From Sipunculus nudus (lineage: Eukaryota; Annelida; Sipuncula; Golfingiida; Sipunculidae), in assembly GCA_026874595.1 (NCBI GenBank), contig CM049308.1:49588124-49652123 (forward strand): DNA of 64,000 bases. Reading direction: 5' to 3'. Shown here in pieces: positions 35,001-47,000 of this stretch (positions are counted from its first letter, which is position 1; each line of letters starts with the position of its first letter). The notes below the pieces were generated by a model. The model was not told the origin of the DNA, ran no database searches, and worked only from the letters and a program-made list of their open reading frames with translations. Made by a program: the position numbers and the translations under genes.

Positions 35001-38000
35001 CATATAGATCACCTGCCAAGAGTGGAAGACCCCTATCATTTTTGAGGTCACGAGGTCAAAGGTGAAGGTCACAGGAGCCATCTGTCCAAAAATTAGTTTC
35101 TGGATGATAATGCCTGCTTTTATTGATGTATGGATTTCAAACTTGACTTGTATATGTCCCATTGGAAAAGCAAGCCCCGAATTGATTTTGGGATTATGAG
35201 GTCAAAGGTCAAGGTCACAGGACACATCTTCAAAAAGATGTGGATGCATTTTCAGCCAAACATTTCATCTCAGACATTTCATCTTGCACATACAGTTCCC
35301 CTGCCAATAGAGGAAGACGCCTGTCAATTGTGAGGTCACAAGGTCAAAGGTGAAAGTCACAGGAGCCATCTGTCCAAAAATTAGTTCCTGAGATGATAAT
35401 TCAAGCTTGGATTAATATATGGATTTCAAACCTGACTTATATATGGCCCATCAATAAATCTAGACCTCTATTGATTTATATATAAAAGTGGATGATCAAT
35501 ATCAATTTTGGGGTCACAAGGTCAAAGGTCAAGGCCACAGGAGCCATCTGTCCAAAAATTAGTTTCTGGATGATAATTCCTGCTTTTATTGATGTATAGA
35601 TTTCAAACTTGACTTATATATGTCCCATTGAAAAAGCAAGACCCCAATTGATTTTTGGGTCATGAGGTCAAAGGTCAAGGTCACAGGACCAACATCTTCA
35701 AAAAGATTGTGGATTGATAGATGGAAGAAAAAATAATTGCTTGCCAAGTGTCAGTATATACTGCTAAAAATGGGGGCTTATTCTTAAAGGGGGGGGCCTA
35801 CTATGTCTGGGGATACTCTGGCACCTGCGGTGCCAAGAAATATCTAGTTCACTATGTTTTAACCAGACATATATGATAAGAATTTATGGCAATGTAGAAA
35901 GTTTAAACACAATTGGCATATAGGTTCTGCAACAATTTTACTAGTTGTGAATCGCAGCCCATGATGTCGCAGGTCATGCTTGGCAGCTGATCGTCATGAC
36001 CCACGGGTCACTTGCTTCTATAAATTGACACACCAGTGACCTTAACCTTCATCTGCAAGGGCAAATTTGCTGAAATCTTGAATCATTGTTTTAAAAGAGT
36101 GCATATTTTCCCCCTAATGTATTGGGATTGTCCAAGCAGGGGGAGGGAGGAGACATCTGTTTTTTGCTGAAAAAACAGAGCAACTCTAGTTATTTAATTG
36201 AATAAAATCTTGACAGTTGAGTACGCGTGCATGTGAGTATTGCAATATTAAGTGATACATGTATTTTATGCAGTTGAATATCATTTGGATGTTTGTTGGT
36301 GCCTTTTTTTCAAATTGACTTTGTTTGTTGTGTCAGCTTGCTTGGCAGGTAAAGTGGTATGGATCACAGGGGCATCAAGTGGTATTGGAGAGCATCTGGC
36401 CTACGAGCTGGCTGCAGCCAGGTGTAAACTGGTCCTCTCTGCCAGGAGACAGCCAGAGCTAGAGAGAGTCAAAAAACAGTGTCTGGGTAGGTTGTCTTAG
36501 TTAAATCTCCTTAGACTAAGCTGAATAAAGCCAAGAAACAGTGTCTGGGTAAGTTGTCTTTGTTAAATCTCCATAGACTAAGCTGAATAAAGTCAAGAAA
36601 CAGTGTCTGGGTAGGTTGTCTTTGATAAATCTCCATAGACTAAGCTGAATAAAGTCAAGAAACAGTGTCTGGGTAGGTTGTCTTTGTTAAATCTCCATAG
36701 ACTAAGCTGAATAAAGTTAAGAAACAGTGTCTGGGTAGGTTGTCTTTGTTAAATCTCCATAGACTAAGCTGAATAAAGTCAAGAAACAGTGCCTGGGTAG
36801 GTTGCCTTTGTTAAATCTCCATAGACTAAGCTGAATAAAGTCAAGAAACAGTGTCTGGGCAGGTTGCCTTTGTTAAATCTCCATAGACTAAGCTGAATAA
36901 AGTCAAGAAACAGTGTCTGGGTAGGTTGCCTTTGTTAAATCTCCATAGACTAAGCTGAATAAAGTCAAGAAACAGTGTCTGGGCAGGTTGCCTTTGTTAA
37001 ATCTCCATAGACGAAGCTGAATAAAGTCAAGAAACAGTGTCTGGGTAGGTTGCCTTTGTTAAATCTCCATAGACTAAGCTGAATAAAGTCAAGAAACAGT
37101 GTCTGGGTAGGTTGTCTTTGTTAAATCTCCATAGACCAAGCTGAATAAAGTCAAGAAACAGTGCCTGGGTAGGTTGCCTTTGTTAAATCTCCATAGACTA
37201 AGCTGAATAAAGTCAAGAAACAGTGTCTGGGCAGGTTGCCTTTGTTAAATCTCCATAGACTAAGCTGAATAAAGTCAAGAAACAGTGTCTGGGTAGGTTG
37301 TCTTTGTTAAATCTCCATAGACTAAGCTGAATAAAGTCAAGAAACATTGCCTGGGTAGGTTGCCTTTGTTAAATCTCCATAGACTAAGCTGAATAAAGTC
37401 AAGAAACAGTGTCTGGGCAGGTTGCCTTTGTTAAATCTCCATTGACTAAGCTGAATAAAGTCAAGAAACAGTGTCTGGGTAGGTTGCCTTTGTTAAATCT
37501 CCATAGACTAAGCTGAATTAAGTCAAGAAACGGTGTCTGGGTAGGTTGCATTTGTTAAATCTCCTTAGACTAAGCTGAATTAAGTCAAGAAACGGTGTCT
37601 GGGTAGGTTGTCTTTGTTAAATCTCCATAGACTAAGCTGAATTAAGCCAAGAAACGGTGTCTGGGTAGGTTTCCTTTGTTAAATCTCCATAGACTAAGCT
37701 GAATAAAGTCAAGAAACAGTGTCTGGGTAGGTTGCCTTTGTTAAATCTCCATAGACTTGGCTGAATAAAGTCGAGAAAGAGTGTCTGGGTAGGTTGCCTT
37801 TGTTAAATCTCCATAGACTAAGCTGAATAAAGTTAAGAAACAGTGTCTGGGTAGGTTGCCTTTGTTAAATCTCCATAGACTAAGCTGAATAAAGTCAAGA
37901 AACAGTGTCTGGGTAGGTTGTCTTTGTTAAATCTCCATAGACTCAGCTGAATAAAGTCAAGAAACAGTGTCTGGGTAGGTTGTCTTTGTTAAATCTCTAT

Positions 38001-41000
38001 AGACTAAGCTGAATAAAGTCAAGAAACAGTGTCTGGGTAGGTTGCCTTTGTTAAATCTCCATAGACTAAGCTGAATAAAGTCAAGAAACGGTGTCTGGGT
38101 AGGTTGTCTTAGTTAAATCTCCTTAGACTAAGCTGAATAAAGTCAAGAAAAGGTGTCTGTGTAGGTTGTCTTAGTTAAATCTCCTTAGACTAAGCTGGAT
38201 AAAGCCAAGAAACAGTGTCTGGGTAAGTTGTCTTTGTTAAATCTCCATAGACTAAGCTGAATAAAGTCAAGAAAAAGTTTCTGGGTAAGTTGTCTGTATT
38301 AAATCTCCATAGATAAGTGCTGGAGAAAGTCCAGAAACAGTATCTGGGTAAGTTGACTGTATTAAATCTCCATAGACAAGTGCTGGAGAAACAGTGTCTT
38401 GGTCAGTTGTCTTTATTAAATCCCCATAGACAAGTCCTGGGGAAGCTATGTCTCGGTAAGTTGTCTTTATCAAATATACATAGACAAGTGCTGAAGAAAT
38501 TCAGAAAACGCTTCTTCTACAAATTCTTTTCATGACCAGTAAATCTTGCTAGACAAGACCAGACTAAGTCAAGAAACAGTGTTTGTAAAGGTTATTTTTC
38601 ATTTCCCACCAGACAAGTTTGTATAAACAAATAAGTAAATATGTCTCCCCTCCCAAAGGGGGAAGACATATTGTGTTTAGTCTGTCTTCTGTCATCTGTG
38701 TCAAACCTTGTGAACGCAATAACTTATGAACAGCTCAACAGTTTTTCAGGGAATTTTATATTTAAATTGTTTCTACCAATATCTCGGACAAGTTCTATAA
38801 CTGGTGACCTTGACCGTCAACATCATCGTCAAATAGGCCGAAACAGAATAATTTGTGAACCCCATTACTTCAGAAGTAGCACATATTTTTTCCTCAAATT
38901 TGGAACACTTGTTTTTATTAAGTCCCTTGAGGAGTTCGAAAAACTGGTGACCTTTACCTGGATATTCAAGGTCAAATCAGCCAAATTAGAAATTATATTT
39001 GAATGCTATTACTTTTGAACCACTTGATATATTTTCATAAAATTCAACTTGTGAAATGTCTCTACCAAAATCTAGGACAAGTTAAAAATCTGGTTGGGTT
39101 GAATAAAAATTTGTTGTGAACCCTATAATTGTATCCGCCAAAACAAAGTTTTGTGGATACTATGTTTTTGAACGGGTTCCTCCGCCGCCACATTCATTTC
39201 CGGAGAACTCCACTGAGACTACTGGATGGATTTTTCCGAAACTTACACCAATTATCCGGTCACATGTGAACTGGTGCTTAACCAATTGGCCTTGACCTCT
39301 GACCTTTCCTCTCTGCCCAGCGTCCATTTGTGCATCTGTTTCCACACATAAACCCACATATCTCGGGAACTGTTTGACCGATCGAGAAAAAATTTTGTAC
39401 AAATGTAGCCCTTGGATAGCTTTATAACATACATAAAAAATGGTGGCGCCACCTGCAACCATGTTTGCACAGTGTCCATTGTTTCAATAGTTTAATTGTT
39501 CACAAAACTTACATACTATGTGTGAGCAAAGCATGTAACATGTGCCACAAAGTCAATAACGCCACCTGGTGTTCACTTTCAGCATTAATATCAATCAGTC
39601 CTGCATATTGCCACATCCTTGTCCCTTTTCAGATGATCAGGATTAAATAATAATTACTTATGCTGTAATAAACTCTTCAGCATTACTTATAATTATAAAA
39701 AAAATTACTTTTGCTTAAATGAACTGTTCATCACTATTTTGTCACTTACTGTGAAATATGATCACTTTTAATTTACACAAAGTCTCTAAAATGACTTGGT
39801 GTTCACAGTCCCTATTTTCTCCCAGGGCCTTGTTGGCAGTTCATGTGGCATTAATGGTTCTCTGGGGTTGCCTGTCTCATATGTCCTACAGGCCTCACAT
39901 TTCTGTATGTAGTTCTTTATGTCACTGTTCATACCTGGCCAGTATAGGCATTCTCTAGCTCTCCGCAGACATTTTTCTATACCTAAATGTGCCTGATGTA
40001 CTCTATCTTTCATTTCATCTCTTAGACTTCTGGGATTGACCGCACGTTCACCCCTAAGAATAATCCCATCATGGACAGAATGTTCATCACGCATACTGTG
40101 ATATGGCAACACTTGCAGTGGGAGGTTATGTTTCTCCTCTGGCCATCCTGTTTGAATCACTGACTTCAGTATCTGTAAATCATCGTCACTGTCTGTGTGT
40201 GCTTTAATTTTCTGTAGTCGTTCAGGTCTAACTGGCAAGAACTGAACCATGTTGATCTGCTCAAATTCACTGATTTTACCATCATGGGGCAAATACGAAC
40301 GTGACAACATATCAGAAGAAACAAACATATTCTGTCCCTTTCTGTACTTTATTTCAACATTGTAGCCATGTATCCGTAGGAGCATTCCTTGCAATCTCCT
40401 TGGCGCTGCATGCATGGGCTTCTTTGTGATTGATTCTAATGGTTTGTGATCAGAGTACACAATGGTCTTAAGCGCAAATACATACTGATGGAATTTCTCT
40501 AGCAAGTATACAATGGCTAACATCTCTTTCTCGATTTGCGCGTATCTTGTCTCTGTTGGCGTCATAGCACGACTTGCATATGCGATGGGACGGCCACACT
40601 GCATAAGTACTGAGCCTATACCACTCTGGCTTGCATCACACTCAATAGTCAGTTCTTTAGATGGATCATAGTAAGCCAGTATTGGGGCCTGAGTGACAAG
40701 AGTTTTTATTTCTTGCATAGCCCATTCCTGTATTTCTGTCCAGCACCACACGCTGTCTTGTCTTGCTAGCGCTCTCAAGGGTTCCATTGTATCTGACAGT
40801 TTTGGTAAGAATCGCGCCAAGTAATTGACTGTTCCTTGTAGCCTCTGCACCTCTTGTGCATTGGATGGGTTTTGCATCTCTAGGATGGCTTTGATTTTCT
40901 CACTGTCTGGTTTAAGCCCTTCACTTGAAATACAGTGTCCAAGAAAGGAGATTTCACCTGTACAAAACTGGCATTTACTTTTGTTCAAACGTATACCCTT

Positions 41001-44000
41001 CTCCTTGCATCTTTGTAATAGGGCTCTCAGTTTCTGGTCATGATCCTTGTTAGCTTGTTCAACATCATCTCCAGCTCCAAAGATGATGATGTCATCTGCG
41101 ACACAAATTACTCCATTTAGACCCTCCAGGGCCATATTTAGCCTTTTTTGAAGGATTTCAGAGCTAATGTTCAGTCCGAAGGGTAGACGGAGCCACCTGA
41201 ATCTACCGAAGGGGTCACAAAAGTTGTAAGCCGGCTACTTTCATCATCCAACAGACAGTGCCAGTAACCATTCTGTAAATCTACTTTTGTGAACACTTTT
41301 GCCTTGGCAAGTTGTGGCAACACATCATCTATTACAGGTAAGGGATAAATTTCTCTTTTGAGAGCTTTGTTCAATGCTTGCGGGTCCAAGCAGATCCGGA
41401 GGTCATTGTTCCTTTTCACACTTATAGTCATCTGGGAAACCCAGTCTGTGGGTTCGTCAATGGGTGAAATGACCCCTGAGGCAACCATGTCATCAAGTTT
41501 CTGTTTTAATTTGACTTCTAAGCCAATTGGTACACATTTTGGCTTAACTGAGCTAGGAGTTGCCTCTGAATTTAGAGTAAAGTGCACTTTACCAGGAAGG
41601 ATTCCTAGTGTTTTTGGGTCTCCTGTTATGACATCATCATATTCTGTTATGATGTCATGTCCTGTTACACTGTGCAGCAAGTGAAAGTTATCATAGTTCA
41701 CTGTGATCAGCTTCATGGCTCCAACTGCCTTTCTGCTTATAAGGGGAGTCAGATCTTCGAGTACTACTTGGAATTCAACATTGTACTTTTTCTTGTTTTT
41801 TTGGATTTCTCACTGTGAGCCTCTTTTTGCCCAAGGGCTTTGAAGTACCCTTATTCCACATCTGCAATGTTACATTTGTTTCCTCCAGTTCCTCATCTAA
41901 AACATACTTTCTGGGAATGATATTGACTTCAGCACCACAGTCAACTTGAAATTTCACATGTTTATTGTTCTTCACAATGATCATGTCTGCATATATGGGA
42001 CCATCACAGCTTGTGGTTTTATCTTTAGCCACTCTGGATATGTCAGTGACTACATCAATTGTATATTCTGGACCGGATGAGTCAGTATCACCTTCATCTT
42101 CAACTCTATGCACCTTTCTGTTAGTTTAAGTTGGACAGCAGACTGCAAAGTGGTTTTTTTCTCTGCACTTGTTAAAAGACTTTCCCCATGCAGGGCACAT
42201 TTCCTTTTTTCTTTGATGACTCCTGCCACAAAACTTACACCTCAGTACTAGGGAGGTTTTGTTGTGAGAGTATTGAGCTTGTTTGGGCTGTTTTGCAACT
42301 GATGTAGCTAGGCTAACATTCATTGACTCTAACCTCTGTTTAGTGGCCTCAGCCCCTTTACATATGTCTATAGCAGTCTTCAAAGTCAACTTTATTGTTT
42401 GTAAGAGCATTTTGCGGGTTGAATTGTCCTGGATCCCAGTGACTAACCGGTCTCTAATCAGTGAATCCCTCAAACAGTCACAAAAGTTACACACACTTGC
42501 CAGTTCTCTGAGGGCTGATACATAGGATTCTATACTTTCATCTTCATTCTGTTCCCTCTTATTAAATTTATACCTTTCATAGGTCTCATTTGTTTCACCT
42601 ATTATGTGTTCATCAAACTTTCTAATGATGGTAGCAATATCTTGTTTGTCCTCAACAGGAGGGTTGCCATCTGGTCCTGCGGGTGCAAACACAAGACTGT
42701 TGTATATCTTAATTCCCACGGTCCCAGCACAATTTAGAAACACTGCACATTGGTATTCTTTATCCCTTTTATCCAGTTCAGATATGATCTGATAGTTCTT
42801 AAATAGCTGTTTGAACATTTTCCAGTCCTCTACCATATTGGTACCAAGTTGCAAGGGAGGTGGTGTTTGCACAGACAGGGGTGCATAACATGCTTGACTA
42901 GCCATCATGTTAATGTATCTGCAGTGTCAGTTTACATGCAGAGCACACAGTTGAATCAGTCACTCAGGATCATGGGACAAATCCGGCAGGAACTGGTATT
43001 TCCCCAAGTATTCAAGATCAAATCTGATGTTAAGTCAACAGTCTCTAGCTAACAGGAGCACTGAGTAGAATACAGGCAGGTTCTGTATCTCAAATGACTT
43101 CATATCATCTTTCATGGCGGGCCACAGAGGTGGGCAATAATAGAGGAAGCTACCGCATCAGGAAGAAAAACACATACTCACAGCTTGACAGTCTCTATTC
43201 ACCTGTCCTAGGTGTTTCCTGGCACATTTGGCTTCTGGTTACACTGCTGCCACCATGTTTCAATAGTTTAATTGTTCATAAAACTTACATACTATATATG
43301 TGTGAGCAAAGCATGTAACATGTGCCACAAAGTCACTAACACCACCTGGTGTTCACTTTCAGCATTAATATCAATCAGTCCTGCATATTGCCATATCGAG
43401 TTCGCGTTTTGTCCTGATTGACCTACTTTTGACTGTTTTACGGCTCCTTAACTTAGAAAATTTCATGAAAAATAGAAATTTTCATGACAAATACACATGT
43501 ATGGACTTTTTTTCGCAATGCCTCCAGATATTAGCCTGATTTTTGGTGTGTGGGCAGATATTGACCAGTTACAGATTGAGTTCGCGTTTTGTCCCGGTTG
43601 ACCTACTTTTGACTGTTTTACGGCTCTTGAACATAGAAAATTTCATGAAAAATAGAAATGTTCATGACAAACACACATGTACGGATTTTTTTTTCGCAAT
43701 GCCTGCAGATATTGGCCTGATTTTTTGGTGTGTGGGCAGAAATTGACCAGTTACAGATCAAGTATGCGTTTTGTCCGGATTGACCTACTTTTGACTGTTT
43801 ACAGCTCTTGAATATAGAAAATTTCATGAAAAATATAAATGTTCATGACAAATACACATGTACGGACTTTTTTTCGCAATGCCTGCAGATATTGCCCTGA
43901 TTTTTGGTGTGTGGGCAGATAATGACCAGTTAAGGATGGAGTTTGTGTTTTGTCTCGGTTGACCTACTTTTGACCGTTTACAGCTCCTAAACTTAGAAAA

Positions 44001-47000
44001 TTGTATGAAAAATAGAAATTTTCATGACAAATACAAATGTACAGACTTTTTTTCGCAGTGCCTTCAGATATTGGCCTGATTTTTGGTGTGTGGGCAGATA
44101 ATGACTAGTTACAGATCGAGTTCGCGTTTCATCCCAGTTGACCTATTTTTGACCATATGACAGAGATCCTGAACATAGAAAATTTCATGAAAGAAAGAAA
44201 TTTTTATGAAAAATGCACATGTATGGGCTTTTTTTCACAATGCCTGCAGATACTGGCCTGATTTTTGGTGTGTCGCTTGATAATGACCCGTTACAGATCA
44301 AGTTTGCATTTAGCCCTTGTTGACTTACTTTTGACCATACGACACCTCCAGAACTTAAAAAAATTTTACAAAATTTAACAAATGTTTCTAATTTGCCCCA
44401 GGCGGGGGCATTCGTGTCGTTCCGACTCATTTAGTTTCCTTTATATTTCAGTGAGTGGCCGTTTGACAGAAGAAGACGTCATTTTCCTCTGTGTTTTAGT
44501 GGGTAGGAGTGTGACAGAAGAGAATTGACCTATTTTCACTTTATATTTCAGTGAGTGGCCGTTTGACAGAAGATGACATCATGGTGCTGCCCCTGGATAT
44601 GCTGGATACTGCTGCCCACAAAACTGCCACAGAAAATGTACTCAAACAGTTCGGACATGTAAGCTATAATGATCAGTGAGACTGAATGAAAGTATACCCA
44701 AATGTCTTTATTTCACATTATCAGAGTTAAATAATCACATTAGGCAGTTCAGTTTTATGTGTTACTGAATGTGAATGAATGATAAAACATAATAACTGGG
44801 ATGGATATTGTCTCAGGTCCAGGTATTACATTAATAAGATACATTTTTATAGTACAACTCATTGTAATGGTCACAAAAATAGAACATTTGTAGAAAGGAT
44901 GGGTCTGTTAAGAAACTCTCTGGTAAATTCTGGTTTGACACTCAATCTGCTCTAACCATCATTATAAAGACTTGTCTGAGCATATAACTTATGTAAATTA
45001 ATCCAGATAATTAAATGATAATGCAGTTATTACCACAGTTTATGGAATTTTACAAATCAGGTGCTGAAATATTTTTTGAAAGAGTATTGAATATTTTATG
45101 TAACTGAATTAGATTCATATAAATCCTGTTTTTGTAAACAAATGGTTTTTAGCTCAGCTGACTATAAGTCATCTGAGCTATAGTCGTGGTCCATTGTCCG
45201 TCGTCCGTCCGTCTGTCCGTCCGTCCGTCCGTCCGTCAGTCCGTCCGTCCGTCCGTCCGTAGATGTGGCACGTTTTGAAACCGTAAGACTTAGGAATCCA
45301 AAATTTGGCATAATGTTAGCTGTCCCCAAGATCTCCTACCAAGCCGAAAACTGGGTCTTTGCGACTTTGTTCCTTTGAGAAATTAAGGAAAAACCTCAAT
45401 TTTTTATTAAAAACCTATTTTCACACTTTAGGGCTGCCTAATATCAAAACCACTCATCTGTTTTTCCTCATATTTACCATAAATATTCCTCTATATAGTT
45501 CCTATGTACATGCCTGAAATTATGTCTGTATTATATAATTTAAGAAAGTTATGGGCCAGAACATAATGCATTTTGTAAAAAATCAGGAAAGATATTTGAT
45601 CACTTAACACAAAACTTGTTAAAGCTATGGACTTTTTTTCAAGTAATATAACTTTAATTAATCAAAATTAAATTGTATACCCAAAATTAGATCAAAATCT
45701 TTTAAATTTTTTAAAATATTAGCAAAAACAAAAAATTGGTACCTTAAATTTTGCCTAACTTTGACCATGGCACGTTTTTTTCCTGTAAGTACTGTGGATT
45801 TAATTTTCTCAGCATGTTTTTGTTAGCATTTTGTCTGTTAACACCAAAAATTTGAAACCAGTTGATCAAAAACTGTAGATTTTATTCAAGTTTTCAAGCA
45901 CCATGTAACATATTGTTTACATCAGGCTAGTGTTATGCAGTTTGCAAGAGCTCAGCTCCCCAGCTTAAGCTCTCAGTTCCTAAAATCTGGCATACAATTA
46001 GATGTCTCTAAAATTCCCTACCATGCCAAGAATTTGGTCACTAGGACTTAATACCTTTGAGATATTAATGAAAAACTTCATTTTTCAATTAAAAACCCAT
46101 TATTACATTTCAATACTGCCTAATATCAAAACCACTGATCTGACTTAAATCATATATAATATACATGTTTTTCAATACATTCTCTGTGCACATGCCAGAA
46201 ATGATGTTAGTATTGCGTAATTGTTTTAAGTTATGGGCCCAAACAATATGCACTTTGTAAAAAATCAAGAAATATATTTACTCCCTTAACAAGGGGCTTG
46301 CTGAAGCTAGAGATTTTTTGTCAGTGATGTAAGATTATTTAATCAAGATTCAATTGAATACCCAAAATTAGTTCTGAATTTTTAAAATTTTATAAGTTAT
46401 TAGTATAAATATAAAATTAGTACCTTAAATTTTGCCCAACTTTGACCATTTCACTTTTGTTTAATGTGAGCTCTGTTTATATAATTTTCATATCATGCAC
46501 ACACATAGATTTCAGCTTTTTAGTTTAGAAAGCTGAAAGAAATTGGCCAAAAATTGTAGCTTTTATTAATGTTTTTATGAGACCATGTCAGACCTTGGCT
46601 CTCTCCAGCCACTCTTGAGTCACCTGTATGTTGACCTTGTTGAACTTTCAGCAAATTATGCACGCTTGAGGCGAGGCAGATACCGGGGCAGCAAGGCAGC
46701 TTATGGCCAGCCACAGTTGATCCAGGTGTCCAACCCAACTCATCAAGTAGTTTTAACCAACAACATAACAATAAATTAATCAATTTTTATTGGTTTTTAA
46801 TAACAAATTAAAGAAAAATAGAAAAGGAATTTGTTAGTTTATATTAATAGGGAAATAACTTGCAGTTACTGATGATATAAGAATCTTGTATTGATAGATA
46901 GAATGTCACGTATTCCAAATAACACCATGCAGTCACCTATGGCATTTTTCAGTTCAATTTTAATAATAAAAAAATAAATCATATTATTCATTACTAATCA

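Larger units (their letters stand above)
39480..43393 (-). mobile_element. Ty3/gypsy retrotransposon in intron 2, antisense, integrase core deleted
   Basis: Short LTRs (134-138 bp) at 39480-39613 and 43256-43393 are highly similar. Minus-strand order is primer-binding site, gag, protease, RT, RNase H and integrase zinc finger, the usual gypsy order and unlike the 1-7 kb element. The integrase catalytic core is absent between 39786 and the 3' LTR, and RT has a one-base frameshift, so the copy cannot move alone. 'ccat' next to both LTRs is a possible 4-bp target duplication, but the repeat interrupted on the left does not resume on the right. Confidence 0.88.

Noticed and set aside
43394-43480. 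Continuation of the 39120-39479 repeat after the LTR element
   Set aside because: The sequence after the right LTR is the ~180-bp tandem repeat, not the expected 'ctgttcgtctgcc' continuation, so a simple insertion into that repeat is not supported.
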